The notes below the pieces were generated by a model. That model did not search any database and was not told where the DNA came from. It saw nothing but the letters and a program-made list of their open reading frames with translations. A stretch of 64,000 nucleotides of DNA from assembly GCF_014837045.1 (NCBI RefSeq), contig NZ_JACSPR010000002.1, positions 398,102 to 462,101 of the forward strand. Reading direction: 5' to 3'. Of the stretch, positions 1-8,526 are shown piece by piece (within the stretch, counting starts at the first letter, position 1; each line of letters begins with the position of its first letter). The stretch comes from Corynebacterium gallinarum. Lineage in GTDB: Bacteria; Actinomycetota; Actinomycetes; Mycobacteriales; Mycobacteriaceae. A program made the position numbers and the translations under genes.

Positions 1-62
1 ATGTTATCCCCGTTGTCGCGGGGATCCGGGTTCACAGAACCCTGTGTGTTCTTACTCATCAT
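1..62 (-). CDS. Partial CDS, probable shikimate/quinate-type transporter start (qsuA-like)
   Basis: The reverse strand opens a reading frame with two tandem ATG codons (A at 62 and 59), preceded by GAGGAACG, a good ribosome binding site. The product begins MMSKNTQGSVNPDPRDNG and leaves the window at position 1. The residues seen are a hydrophilic N-terminal tail with no diagnostic motif. The gene is divergent from a LysR regulator whose relative in C. glutamicum (QsuR) faces the qsuABCD operon, so a qsuA transporter is the likely identity. That identity rests on gene order alone. Confidence 0.45.
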   Translation of the reverse strand, partial: MMSKNTQGSVNPDPRDNGDN

Positions 63-338
63 CGTTCCTCGTTTTTAGGATTCTTAGGGTTCTTGCGGGA
101 CCGTTCAGAGGCCAGTGCCTCAGCAGTGCCTTATCAACGTCTCGTCAGATCGGTGGTCTGGGTGAGGCGTGATTGTGGCACCTCCGCCGGTGGCGGGTTG
201 TCTGCAGCTATCGTCCCGGGTGTGGGTCGAGCTACAGGTAGGGGTTATCTGGGTCCTGATCTACCGGGCTCCAGGCCATGCAGAGGATCTGATGTGTCCC
301 TTGCGATGAAGACTATTCACCTGTGATCTATAGTACAA

Positions 339-366
339 ATGCATATAGCGCAATTTGGATATGCAT
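339..366. promoter_or_regulatory. Inverted repeat, candidate LysR (QsuR) operator
   Basis: ATGCATAT (339-346) and ATATGCAT (359-366) form a perfect 8-bp inverted repeat with a 12-bp spacer. It sits in the divergent gap, 48 bp upstream of the LysR gene and about 275 bp from the divergent gene. LysR proteins bind interrupted dyads in such gaps and usually autoregulate, so this is a reasonable operator candidate. The rest of 63-413 holds no convincing gene; small reading frames there lack codon bias and ribosome sites. Confidence 0.4.
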
Positions 367-413
367 ACTTCACATACTGGGCACGTCGACCGCCCTGAAC
401 AGGAGCCCCCGAG

Positions 414-1403
414 ATGAACATGGAACAGCTGAGATCATTCGTGGAGGTGGTTCGCCATGGCCAGATCTTCCGCGCGGCCGAGGAACTCCACATCTCCCAA
501 CCCGCCCTGAGCAGGCAGATGGCCGCGCTGGAGGCAGAGGTCGGCGCGCCACTGTTGGCCCGTCACTCCCGCGGGGTGCACATGACCAAGGCCGGTGAGG
601 CACTCCATGATGAGGCCGTGGAACTGCTCAACCGGATGCAGTCGGTGGTTGATGAGATCAGATCGGGTGAGCACCTGATTGTCAGCATCAACATCGGGGT
701 GCCACCCGGATTACCCAGTGCCTGGCTGCGGGAGCGCCTGAGCACCAGGGGGGAGAATTTCCGCGTCTCCCTCATCGAGGCCCCCACCGATGAGCAGCTC
801 ATCATGCTCAAACAAAAGAAGTTGGACATCGCCCTGGCCCGGCGCCAGAGTGAGGCCTTCCCCACCCACCTGGTATATCAACAGCGTCTGGGCATCGTGA
901 TCCGGGAGGAATCGGCACTGCATGAGACGCTGCGCCACCGGGAATCCGCCACCCTGGAGGACATGGAGGGGCTGCGCGTGTTGGCCCATTCCCGCGGTGA
1001 GGTCCGCGTGCAGGAGGAGATCCTGAAAAACGCCATGCTGTCCGCCGGGGTGGCCGCGACCTGGATCTTCCGTAAATTCGGGCAATACAGCGCCCTGATC
1101 GCCGACCTGGTGGAGGCCGATGTCGCCCTGACCACCAAGACCTCGGCGGGCAAGAACTTCCCCGGCTGGGTGTGGATCCCCCTGGTGGGCGAGGATGCCG
1201 CCGGTGATGATCTGGTGGTGCGGACCTGGGCCACCTGGAATCCGCAGCCCTCCCCCGAGGTGACCACCCTGCTGCGGCGTTTCACCGAACCCCTGCTCAT
1301 GCCACCGGAGACCGTGGCCCCCACCACCCCACTCAGCGCAGCAAAAACTCCCCCCGACACCACCTCACCGGCGGCATCAGAGGGAGACGCAACGACAACC
1401 TAG
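414..1403 (+). CDS. qsuR: LysR-type transcriptional regulator, QsuR-like
   Basis: The 329-residue protein has a classical LysR winged helix-turn-helix at residues 5-62 (containing AAEELHISQPALSRQMAALE) followed by a substrate-binding effector domain to about residue 290. The last 35 residues are a Pro/Thr/Ala-rich tail. AGGAG lies 9 bases before the ATG at 414; a second ATG at 420 is possible. In C. glutamicum the LysR gene next to hemC is qsuR, which activates quinate/shikimate catabolism genes divergent from it. The same arrangement is seen here. Family assignment is firm; the QsuR role is inferred from synteny. Confidence 0.75.
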   Translation: MNMEQLRSFVEVVRHGQIFRAAEELHISQPALSRQMAALEAEVGAPLLARHSRGVHMTKAGEALHDEAVELLNRMQSVVDEIRSGEHLIVSINIGVPPGLPSAWLRERLSTRGENFRVSLIEAPTDEQLIMLKQKKLDIALARRQSEAFPTHLVYQQRLGIVIREESALHETLRHRESATLEDMEGLRVLAHSRGEVRVQEEILKNAMLSAGVAATWIFRKFGQYSALIADLVEADVALTTKTSAGKNFPGWVWIPLVGEDAAGDDLVVRTWATWNPQPSPEVTTLLRRFTEPLLMPPETVAPTTPLSAAKTPPDTTSPAASEGDATTT

Positions 1404-1933
1404 GCCTGGTCGATGGCCTCAATGAAGGGGTCGAGATCACCTGGGTTGCGGGAGGTGATCAGCTTCCAGCCGGCGGTGTCGCACACCTGGACCGGCACAT
1501 CGTGCCAGTTCGCACCGGCGTTTTCCAGGTCGATCCTCACGGAGACATAGGAGGTGAGGTTCTTGTCCCGGGCGAGTCCGGCGTCGATAAGTGTCCACGG
1601 CGCGTGGCAGATCGCCGCCACGGCACGGCCCGCCCCGGCCTGTTTCTTCAGCACCGCGAGGACATCATCATCCAGGCGCGCATTGTCGGCGTTGACGGTG
1701 CCGCCGGGCAGCAGCAGTACGTCATAATCGTTGTTCATGTGGCTGGCCAGATCACCGTCGACGGGGAATTCCAGGTCCCAGTCCTTATCCCCCACCACCG
1801 TCTGGACGGGCTTGCCGTTCGGGGTGACCACGGTGACCTCGTGCCCCAGCTCCCTGAGCTTGTCGACGGGCACCACCAGCTCATCCTTCTCGGTACCGAA
1901 ATCGGTGGATACAACAAGAATCTTCTTCGACAT
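1400..1933 (-). CDS. DJ-1/PfpI family protein (class I glutamine amidotransferase-like)
   Basis: A 177-residue protein with the DJ-1/PfpI flavodoxin-like fold. The nucleophile elbow AICHAPWTL places Cys109 followed by His110, and LLLPGGTVNAD (about 74-84) is the family's glycine turn. Members act as general stress proteins, glyoxalases/deglycases or proteases; the substrate here cannot be read from sequence. The start at 1933 is chosen because AAGGAG precedes it by six bases; an ATG six codons upstream lacks a site. Its stop overlaps the qsuR stop tail-to-tail, so the two genes converge with no room for a terminator. Confidence 0.85.
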   Translation of the reverse strand: MSKKILVVSTDFGTEKDELVVPVDKLRELGHEVTVVTPNGKPVQTVVGDKDWDLEFPVDGDLASHMNNDYDVLLLPGGTVNADNARLDDDVLAVLKKQAGAGRAVAAICHAPWTLIDAGLARDKNLTSYVSVRIDLENAGANWHDVPVQVCDTAGWKLITSRNPGDLDPFIEAIDQA

Positions 1934-2034
1934 GTACTTCTCCTTAGGCAATTGGTGCTTCGGATCGTGTGACCCCGATGGTAGCCAAACACGACCAATG
2001 TGTCAGAGAAGGCAGGTGAAGCGACGGGTAACCG

Positions 2035-2403
2035 TCAGCGGACCGGTGCCAGTTCGGAGGCGTAGCGGCGGGCGTCCTGGGTGGAGACCACGATGCGGCC
2101 GATGCTGACCTTGTCCAGCTCGATGACCAGGCCCGGGTCTTTCCGGCGGCACACGGAGAAGATATTTTCGTGGTTGCTCTCCTCGTCCCTCTCGGAGGTG
2201 TGGGTGCCGGCAACAAACAGGCCGGGGATGCGCATCAGGCCGCGGGCCCCGGTGGCCTCGACGGACCCGAGGGCGTCATCGACAACCTGGATGTCGCGGA
2301 TCGCGCGCAGGGGGACGGTGAGATGACTGCGCCGCGCACCGATCTTCTCCCACCAGGACAGGTGGATGGTGAGGTGCTTCTGGGTAATCTTCAATTCAGC
2401 CAC
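2035..2403 (-). CDS. Conserved hypothetical protein, 122 aa
   Basis: A small soluble protein beginning MAELKITQKHLTIHLSWWEK. It has no signal peptide or membrane segment. Alternating hydrophobic residues (LTVPLRAIRDIQVV, LVIELDKVSIGRIVVST) suggest a mainly beta structure like bacterial PH-like domains, but no catalytic motif is visible. Codon use matches the core genes. It lies 100 bp upstream of, and in the same direction as, the PfpI gene. Function unknown. The gap 2404-2555 before hemC contains nothing clear. Confidence 0.6.
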   Translation of the reverse strand: MAELKITQKHLTIHLSWWEKIGARRSHLTVPLRAIRDIQVVDDALGSVEATGARGLMRIPGLFVAGTHTSERDEESNHENIFSVCRRKDPGLVIELDKVSIGRIVVSTQDARRYASELAPVR

Positions 2404-2555
2404 AACAACGGGTCTCTTCCACGTGCCGGGGCGAGCAACCTCGCCGGTTCAGATCAGGTAAAGCCATTCTTGCACGAACTAGCGAATTAATCGCCACCGA
2501 AAGTCAGACTGTGACCCAAGTTTACGGTGACTGGCGGGGTGGCCTACGGGAGTAC

Positions 2556-3455
2556 CTAACCCAGCAGGGTGGCTGCACCCTGTTCGATGAGCTGGGCCGC
2601 GACCTGCTCCGCGATCTCCTCGGGGCGCTCGCCCGCACCCTGCGCGGAGAAGACCAGCTGCTCGGAGCCGTCGAGGGCGAAGACACCGGCGGTCAGGGTC
2701 ATGGTGTCGCCGGCGTAACCATCCAGGGTGGCGTGGGCGGCCACGGGTGCGGTGCAGCCGGCCTCCAGGCGGTTGAGCACGGTGCGCTCGGCGACGGCGG
2801 TGACATAGGTGTCGGCGTGCATGAGCATGTTCAGGCCGGTGATGATGTCCTCGTCCTCCACACGGCACTCGATGGCCAGGGCGCCCTGGGCGGGGGCTGG
2901 CATGAGCATGTCGGGGTCGAAAACCTGGGTGGCGCGGTCCTGCATGCCCACCCGTGACAGACCGGCGAATGCCAGGACCACGGCATCGAGTTCACCGGAG
3001 GTGACCTTGCCCATGCGGGTGTCGATGTTGCCCCGCAGCGGCAGGATCTCCAGGTCGGGGCGCAGGGCCTTGAGCTGGGAGATTCGACGCGGTGCGGAGG
3101 TACCCACCTTCGCACCCTTGGGCAGTTCCTCCAGGGTCAGGCCGTCGCGGGCGATGAGCGCGTCGCGGGCATCAGCACGGGTGGGCACCACCAGGTGGAA
3201 GCGTGGGTCCGGGGCGGTGGGCAGGTCCTTGAAGGAGTGCACCGCCACATCGATCTCATCGGCGACCAGCGCGTCGCGCAGGGCCTGGGTGAACACGCCC
3301 ACGCCGATGCGTTCGACCGGGGACATGTTGACATCGCCGGGGGTGGTGACGATGGTCAGTTCGGCATCACGGCCGAAGTGCTTGAGCCGATCACGCATGT
3401 GGCCGGCCTGGGTGGTGGCCAGCTTCGATCCGCGGGTGCCGATTCTGAGTGTCAT
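2556..3455 (-). CDS. hemC: Porphobilinogen deaminase (hydroxymethylbilane synthase)
   Basis: HemC condenses four porphobilinogen units into hydroxymethylbilane in cytoplasmic tetrapyrrole synthesis. The 299-residue protein has the family start ([14 protein letters not shown]), the catalytic Asp in HSFKDLPT (Asp77), and the dipyrromethane-cofactor Cys in EAGCTAPV (Cys234). AAGGAG five bases upstream supports the ATG at 3455. The gene follows hemA by 33 bp on the same strand, so the two are probably one transcript. Length is normal for the family. Confidence 0.97.
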   Translation of the reverse strand: MTLRIGTRGSKLATTQAGHMRDRLKHFGRDAELTIVTTPGDVNMSPVERIGVGVFTQALRDALVADEIDVAVHSFKDLPTAPDPRFHLVVPTRADARDALIARDGLTLEELPKGAKVGTSAPRRISQLKALRPDLEILPLRGNIDTRMGKVTSGELDAVVLAFAGLSRVGMQDRATQVFDPDMLMPAPAQGALAIECRVEDEDIITGLNMLMHADTYVTAVAERTVLNRLEAGCTAPVAAHATLDGYAGDTMTLTAGVFALDGSEQLVFSAQGAGERPEEIAEQVAAQLIEQGAATLLG

Positions 3456-3488
3456 TGCGCTCCTTGACTACAGGACTAAAGGTGGATG

Positions 3489-4895
3489 TTAGGACCCATC
3501 CACAGACACGGGCTGGCCTGTGGTGGACGGTGAATTCACGATCGCGACAATACCCGCATCGGGCAGTTCGGAGGCGTTGACGGAGGTGATCGCCGGGGGC
3601 GCGGTGGTCTGCACGGCCTCCAGGCCGAAGAGCTCCTGGAGGGCGGACTCATAGGACACCGAACCGGAACGGGCGGCCAGCTTCTTCACCCGGACGGTCG
3701 GCTCGTGCAGGAATTTATCCATGACACGGCGTACGGTGCGGGTGACTTCCTTCCAGTCCTCCTGTGACATCTCGGGGGTGCGCGCCTGGAGGCGGTCCAG
3801 CTCGTCGAGAAGCAGCTCGTTGGCGTGTTTACGCAGCGCGGACACGGCCGGAACCACGTCGCGGATGCGCTGCTCGGAGGTGAAGGCCTCCAGTTCCTCG
3901 CGGACGATGGCCAGGGCATCGGCGCCCTCGGTGGCGTCCCCGGTAGGGTCCTCGCGCTTGGCGCGGTGCAGGCGCTCGATGTTGACCAGGTCCACACCGG
4001 GCACCTCGGCGCAGGCGTCATCGATGTCACGTGGCATGGACAGATCCACGAGCATGAGCTGGGCACCGGCGGGGATGTCGGCGGGTTTGACGGTGAAATC
4101 ATCGGCACCGGTGGCCGAAACCACCATGTCGACGCGGTCGAGGACCTGGGCGCGGTCGGCGAAGTCGATGACCTCGGCGGGCACCCCGGCCTCATCCGAG
4201 TGGGAGGCCAGGCGCTCAGCGCGCTCGCGGGTGCGGTTGGCCATGATGAGCTTGTCGACGCCCTCCCGACCCAGGTGCGTGGCGGCCAGGGAACTCATGG
4301 CACCGGCGCCGAGCACCAGCGCGGTCCTGCCTGCCAGGGGTTTCTCCGAGGTGGGATCAATACCCATCTGGGTCAGGGCCCGGTCGATGGCGAAGGACAC
4401 CATGGAGGCACCGGCCTCATCGATATCGGTCTCCGAGTGGACGCGCTTGCCGGTGTGCAGGGCGGTCTGCGCCAGCGCGTGCAGTCCCGGTCCGACGGTG
4501 CCGGCCTCGGTGGCCTGCTGGTAGGCGGTGCGCACCTGACCGATGATCTGCTGCTCACCGACCACCATGGAATCCAGGCCGGAGGCGACCACCAGCATGT
4601 GCTCCGCGGCAGCGTCCGCATAACGGACATAGAGGTATCCGCGCAGGGTCTCAATATCGACCCCGCTGATCTCATGCAGGACCTCCACCACGTCATTGAC
4701 GCCGGTGTGGAAACTGCTGGTGACTGTGTACACCTCGAGGCGGTTACACGTGGAGACGATCAGCGCCTCCGACAGTGACGGCCGCTCCACGAGTGCGGAG
4801 GTGGTTTGACCACGGACGGAGTCGTCCATGCTGAGGCGCTCTAACAGCGCAACAGGTGCTGACCTGTGGGACATCCCCACAACGAGCACGCTCAC
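3489..4895 (-). CDS. hemA: Glutamyl-tRNA reductase
   Basis: HemA reduces Glu-tRNA(Glu) to glutamate-1-semialdehyde with NADPH, the first committed step of C5-pathway heme synthesis. The 468-residue product starts (GTG) MSVLVVGMSHRSAPVALLE and has the nucleophile Cys50 in STCNRLEVY. A Rossmann segment (LVLGAGAMSSLAA) lies near 193-205 and a C-terminal helical dimerization domain follows. The C-terminal extension ending in PVSVDGS is longer than in enterobacterial HemA, as in other corynebacteria. It is first in a hemA-hemC transcript and divergent from nothing, since the glutaredoxin-like gene upstream runs the same way. Confidence 0.97.
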   Translation of the reverse strand: MSVLVVGMSHRSAPVALLERLSMDDSVRGQTTSALVERPSLSEALIVSTCNRLEVYTVTSSFHTGVNDVVEVLHEISGVDIETLRGYLYVRYADAAAEHMLVVASGLDSMVVGEQQIIGQVRTAYQQATEAGTVGPGLHALAQTALHTGKRVHSETDIDEAGASMVSFAIDRALTQMGIDPTSEKPLAGRTALVLGAGAMSSLAATHLGREGVDKLIMANRTRERAERLASHSDEAGVPAEVIDFADRAQVLDRVDMVVSATGADDFTVKPADIPAGAQLMLVDLSMPRDIDDACAEVPGVDLVNIERLHRAKREDPTGDATEGADALAIVREELEAFTSEQRIRDVVPAVSALRKHANELLLDELDRLQARTPEMSQEDWKEVTRTVRRVMDKFLHEPTVRVKKLAARSGSVSYESALQELFGLEAVQTTAPPAITSVNASELPDAGIVAIVNSPSTTGQPVSVDGS

Positions 4896-4983
4896 TATCT
4901 CACCCGACTTTCAAAGGAGGGACTGATCAATCAAAAGAATGAATCAAAGTTTGTTGATTAACGGTAGCGCCCAATCGACGGAG

Positions 4984-5274
4984 TCACAACAAAGCGTGGG
5001 CTAACTCATCATTATCCACTTCCCAGCTGGCGAATTCCTCATCATCGACGAGGATGACCGGAACCCGGTCACCGAACTCCACCTTGAGAGTGGGATCATC
5101 ATCGACGTTGCTCACCACCAGCTGCACCCCCGCCGCCGCGAGAACCGGCATGATCTGTTCCCGCACACGGACGCAGGATCCGCAGTTGTCACGAACGATC
5201 AGTTCCACCCTGTGGTCTGAACTGTGGTGTAAGGCCACGTTCCCGCCACCCTCCCCTGATTCTTGGGTACCCAT
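4984..5274 (-). CDS. Glutaredoxin/thioredoxin-like protein
   Basis: A 96-residue protein with a thioredoxin fold. The redox motif CGSC (Cys31, Cys34) follows the first beta strand VELIVRDN, and the cis-proline segment is [12 protein letters not shown]. Proteins of this size and motif (DUF836/glutaredoxin-like) occur beside hemA in actinobacteria and probably perform thiol-disulfide exchange, perhaps with mycothiol; the partner is not known. The ATG at 5274 fits the domain start, but its ribosome site is weak. The open frame runs further upstream only as a shadow of the opposite gene. Confidence 0.8.
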   Translation of the reverse strand: MGTQESGEGGGNVALHHSSDHRVELIVRDNCGSCVRVREQIMPVLAAAGVQLVVSNVDDDPTLKVEFGDRVPVILVDDEEFASWEVDNDELAHALL

Positions 5275-5304
5275 GCCCGGCGTTGCAACGCACAAGGCTT
5301 TACC

Positions 5305-6501
5305 ATGGATACGATACCCATTCCGGGCCCCAATAACATGTCCGACCAGTTTTTTCTGTCCCGCAACCCGCACAACCCACACTCCCCGGATGCCCCTCGG
5401 CGCAAGGAAGGTTCCCGTCACCACATGAGTCCAGCCAACGGAAATGACAACTGGGGTTTCGACATGATGGGCTCCCCGGAGGATTTCCTGTCCAACTGGA
5501 GCGCCAGCCGGGGCAATCTCCGCCGGTTCATCGAGGATTACGCCGTCCCACCCATCGATGATGAAACCCAGCGTGAGGCGGGCCAGGCTGCGGCCGCCGA
5601 GGCGGTCGCCTCGATCTACGGCCTGGGCCTGGATGATTTCCATTCGGGTGTGGATTCAGTCACAGGTGCCATTGAGGCGGCCGGCGCGGTCCATGTGAAC
5701 CTGCCCGACCCCGATGTCCCCCAGGATGTGGGGGCCGCGGCCTTCTTCGATGTGGACAACACCCTCATCCAGGGTTCCTCCCTCATCGTCTTCGCCCAGG
5801 GGCTGTTCCGGAAAAAGTTCTTCACCGTCCATGAGATCCTCCCGGTGATCTGGAAACAGCTGAAGTTCAAGATCTCCGGCTCCGAGAACGCTCATGATGT
5901 GGCCCAGGGGCGCGAACAGGCACTGGAGTTCATCCGGGGTCGTTCCGTGGAGGAACTGGTGGAACTGTGCGAGGAGATCGTGGACCGGACCATGTTCGAC
6001 AAGACGTGGCCCGGCACCCGGCAGCTGGCGGATATGCACCTCGCCGCGGGGCACCAGGTGTGGTTGGTCAGTGCCACCCCCGTCCAGCTGGCGCAGATCC
6101 TGGCGCAGCGCTTCGGGTTCACCGGTGCCATCGGTACCGTCCCGGAGGTCCGGGACGGTGTCTTCACCGGACGGCTGGTCGGTGACATCCTCCACGGCCC
6201 GGGCAAGCGCCATGCAGTGGCGGCGTTGGCCTCCATTGAGAAACTCGACCTCTCGCGCTGCACCGCCTACTCCGATTCCATCAATGATCTGCCGATGCTG
6301 TCGATGGTAGGCACTGCGGTGGCGGTGAACCCGGACCGGAAGCTGCGCAAGGAGGCGCTCGAGCGCGGGTGGGATGTGCGTGATTTCCGTTCCCTACGCA
6401 AGGCGGCACGCACCTTCGGTGTCCCGGCGCTGGCCACTGCGGCCTTCAGCGTGACCGGGTGGCGCCTGCGCAACCGGTGGCGCACCCGGTTCGTGAAATA
6501 G
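5305..6501 (+). CDS. HAD-superfamily IB hydrolase (SerB-like phosphatase)
   Basis: The protein has the HAD motifs in order: [13 protein letters not shown] (nucleophile and acid/base Asp149/Asp151), a helical cap, WLVSATP (motif II) and [10 protein letters not shown] (motif IV acids). HAD-IB members include phosphoserine phosphatase and lysophospholipid phosphatases. The substrate is uncertain although such genes are usually named serB. About 140 N-terminal residues precede the HAD core. Start choice is open: ATG 5305 has AAGG upstream (398 aa), and ATG 5425 (358 aa) has GGAAGG 13 bases away. Ends 30 bases before a strong bidirectional terminator. It is divergent from the glutaredoxin-like gene. 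Confidence 0.85.
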   Translation: MDTIPIPGPNNMSDQFFLSRNPHNPHSPDAPRRKEGSRHHMSPANGNDNWGFDMMGSPEDFLSNWSASRGNLRRFIEDYAVPPIDDETQREAGQAAAAEAVASIYGLGLDDFHSGVDSVTGAIEAAGAVHVNLPDPDVPQDVGAAAFFDVDNTLIQGSSLIVFAQGLFRKKFFTVHEILPVIWKQLKFKISGSENAHDVAQGREQALEFIRGRSVEELVELCEEIVDRTMFDKTWPGTRQLADMHLAAGHQVWLVSATPVQLAQILAQRFGFTGAIGTVPEVRDGVFTGRLVGDILHGPGKRHAVAALASIEKLDLSRCTAYSDSINDLPMLSMVGTAVAVNPDRKLRKEALERGWDVRDFRSLRKAARTFGVPALATAAFSVTGWRLRNRWRTRFVK

Positions 6502-6514
6502 GTTCGTGAAATGA

Positions 6515-6551
6515 AAACACCACCCACGGATGAGATCCGTGGGTGGTGTTT
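6515..6551. terminator. Bidirectional rho-independent terminator
   Basis: A perfect 17-bp stem (AAACACCACCCACGGAT and its complement) with a GAG loop lies between the convergent HAD phosphatase and bS22 genes. The A-run on one side and T-run on the other would serve both directions. Confidence 0.9.
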
Positions 6552-6563
6552 GACCTCGAAGGC

Positions 6564-6665
6564 CTACTTGCCGAGTTTCCTACGCTGAACGCGGGTACGA
6601 CGCAGCATCTTGCGGTGCTTCTTCTTGGACATGCGCTTGCGGCGCTTCTTGATGACAGAACCCAT
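6564..6665 (-). CDS. 30S ribosomal protein bS22 (33 aa)
   Basis: A 33-codon gene, ATG at 6665 and TAG ending at 6564. The product is extremely basic, beginning [19 protein letters not shown] and ending RVQRRKLGK. This matches the actinobacterial small-subunit protein bS22, found by structure in mycobacterial ribosomes near the decoding centre. It is often missed because of its size. Downstream is a shared terminator. Upstream, 6666-7141 holds no gene: it is GC-rich with only short unsupported frames. Confidence 0.93.
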   Translation of the reverse strand: MGSVIKKRRKRMSKKKHRKMLRRTRVQRRKLGK

Positions 6666-7106
6666 TGACGGTTTCCCTCGCTTTTATCGATGTTGTACGT
6701 ACAAAACCTGCCAGCACCTATTACCGAAGTGCACATTCGGACCCCGCGGACCGCGACGGTGCGTGCTACCGCACCATCCGATCAGTCGCGGTGGTTAAAG
6801 TCCATAGGTGTGCGCTGACACGAATGGGAATCATCTTACCCCCAGTGGGGAACGCTTCAAAACGCCACCCCTCTACACGCTCCGCGTCCGGGTGCATACA
6901 CACCTGATGTCCTGGGGGTGCTGAGCACACCGGGCCGGCCACAGGCGGGGTCCCGGTGGGGTCGAAAAAACCGCCCCGCTACCCAATGGTGGGAGTCACA
7001 TGGTGACATCCCGTTGGAGCAACGACGCGGTCCCCCCGGTGTCAGGTGATGGCCAGGGCGGTCAGGCCAGATCCACGATGGTGAGCATCATGCTGGCTGT
7101 GACCAT

Positions 7107-7133
7107 GGGTGATCGCCGCAGCGGCGATCGCCC
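7107..7133. terminator. Possible hairpin terminator
   Basis: GATCGCCGC-A-GCGGCGATC (7111-7129) is a perfect inverted repeat just downstream of the minus-strand BldC-like gene, extendable by GGG/CCC. There is no U-tract, so it may be a rho-dependent or weak terminator. Confidence 0.4.
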
Positions 7134-7141
7134 GGACCTGG

Positions 7142-7339
7142 TTAACCAGCCTCGTAGAACGAGGAATCCAGGTAATCGTTGACCGCCTTCTCGTGGACAC
7201 GGAAAGACCGTCCCACGCGGACCGCCGGGAGTTCACCGGAGTGAACGAGCCGGTAGACAGTCATCTTGGATACGCGCATGATCTCCGCGACCTCGGCAAC
7301 CGTAAGAAAGATTCCTTTATCTTCTTTAGCCATATTCAT
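7142..7339 (-). CDS. Excisionase/BldC-family small DNA-binding protein
   Basis: A 65-residue MerR-like helix-turn-helix protein. The recognition region reads LTVAEVAEIMRVSKMTVYRL and is followed by the wing residues GELPAVRVGRSFRV. This is the compact BldC/AlpA/excisionase fold that binds DNA cooperatively as head-to-tail oligomers. GAAGGG lies five bases before ATG 7339; a TTG three bases earlier is also open. The neighbours bS22, the HAD phosphatase and proC are core genes, so this is a chromosomal regulator and not a prophage remnant. Its targets are unknown. Confidence 0.85.
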   Translation of the reverse strand: MNMAKEDKGIFLTVAEVAEIMRVSKMTVYRLVHSGELPAVRVGRSFRVHEKAVNDYLDSSFYEAG

Positions 7340-7442
7340 CAATACCCTTCAGCCTTACGCGCGCTGCGGGCTTCCCCTCCCACAGTACGATCACGCATAC
7401 GCCTGGTTCAGCTTAGCGTGGTTTTTGTTATTAGTGCGACAA

Positions 7443-7559
7443 TTGTTGCCTAGTTTTGCGATCTATCGACCTGCTACAAAATAGCAGGCCGACAAAGATG
7501 CTGCTCAGCACACCGGAGAAGAGAAAACGTTTTCACGGTTTCCCCCACTAGGCAACAAC
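7443..7559. other. Structured intergenic region with long-range inverted repeat
   Basis: TTGTTGCCTAGT (7443-7454) pairs perfectly with ACTAGGCAACAA (7548-7559). Between them are a second hairpin, CCTGCTA-CAAAA-TAGCAGG (7470-7488), and the palindrome GAAAACGTTTTC (7523-7534). The element lies between proC and the BldC-like gene, both on the minus strand. It could be a structured leader of the BldC-like gene, a complex terminator for proC, or a protein binding region. Confidence 0.4.
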
Positions 7560-7579
7560 CTGATTACATCACGGTAACG

Positions 7580-8392
7580 CTAGCTGCGTCCCATCTCGGC
7601 TGAACGGTCGGCGCATGCCTGGGCCGCCCGGAAGAATGCGCCACGGATGCCGCTCTCCTCCAGTTCGCGCAGGGCCGCCACCGTGGTTCCGGCGGGCGAG
7701 GACACACCGGCGCGCAGCTCGGAGGGCTCCCGGCCGGTTTCCTTCAACATGGTGCCGGCACCGTCGAACGCGGACACGGCCAGTTGTTTCGCGGCCGCAC
7801 GGGTCAGGCCGAGGCTGACACCGGCGTCGATAAGCGCCTCGGTGACCAGGAAGAGGTAGGCGGGCGAGGAACCGGACAGGGCGGTCACGGCGTCGAGGTC
7901 GGATTCCTCCACAACCATGACATCACCGACGGAGGTGAGCAGCTCCTGGACCAGCTCCAGCTGCTCGGCATCGACAAACCGGCCACCGGTGACGGTGCAC
8001 ATGCCCTTGCGCACCAGCATCGGGGTGTTCGGCATGACACGCACGATCGGCATGCCCGCGGAGACCTTCTCCTCCATGGAGGTGAGGTTGATGCCGGCAG
8101 CCATGCTCACCACGACGGTGGACACGGAGTTGTTGTCCACCGTGGTGACGATCTCTGCGAGCACGTCGAGGATCATCTTCGGCTTCACACACAGGAAGAC
8201 CACGTCGGCCCCGTCCACGGCCTGGGCGTTGTCGGTCATGGTGACCACGCCGTAACGCTCCTCGAGTTCCGCACCGCGTTCCTCTCGACGGTTGGTCACA
8301 CGGATGTTCTGGGGGTTCACATCGGCTGCAACCAGACCCGAGACGAGCGCCTCGCCGATCTGACCGCCACCGATCACAGCAATAATTGTCAT
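7580..8392 (-). CDS. proC: Pyrroline-5-carboxylate reductase
   Basis: ProC reduces pyrroline-5-carboxylate to proline with NAD(P)H, the last step of proline synthesis. The 270-residue protein has the N-terminal Rossmann motif [16 protein letters not shown] and the conserved C-terminal dimerization segment around [16 protein letters not shown] and VSSPAGTT. The ATG at 8392 aligns with family starts; the frame opens three codons earlier at a GTG (8401), and GGAGGG overlaps this region. It is transcribed apart from the upstream membrane gene, since a strong terminator lies between them. Confidence 0.95.
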   Translation of the reverse strand: MTIIAVIGGGQIGEALVSGLVAADVNPQNIRVTNRREERGAELEERYGVVTMTDNAQAVDGADVVFLCVKPKMILDVLAEIVTTVDNNSVSTVVVSMAAGINLTSMEEKVSAGMPIVRVMPNTPMLVRKGMCTVTGGRFVDAEQLELVQELLTSVGDVMVVEESDLDAVTALSGSSPAYLFLVTEALIDAGVSLGLTRAAAKQLAVSAFDGAGTMLKETGREPSELRAGVSSPAGTTVAALRELEESGIRGAFFRAAQACADRSAEMGRS

Positions 8393-8442
8393 GCCCTCCA
8401 CCCTGCCATCTCACCGGCCCTCCGTGCAGCACGACAGACAAA

Positions 8443-8495
8443 AACCGCCCCCTCCGGTGTGAACGTGGAGCAGTTCAAACCCGGAGGGGGCGGTT
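8443..8495 (-). terminator. Rho-independent terminator
   Basis: A 15-bp perfect stem, AACCGCCCCCTCCGG (8443-8457) with its complement (8481-8495), lies just after the minus-strand membrane-protein gene. The A/T bases bordering it make it a terminator for the ppx-membrane protein transcript. Confidence 0.88.
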
Positions 8496-8526
8496 GTCGC
8501 AGGTGTCGCGCGGGTCGGAAGACTGG

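Noticed and set aside
93..598. Two small plus-strand frames before and over the start of qsuR
   Set aside because: No ribosome site, atypical Arg/Gly/Pro composition, and the second overlaps the qsuR start in another frame.
6666..7141. Several 60-80 codon frames in the gap after bS22
   Set aside because: No ribosome sites or similarity, and stop and composition patterns match random GC-rich DNA. No tRNA cloverleaf could be drawn there either.
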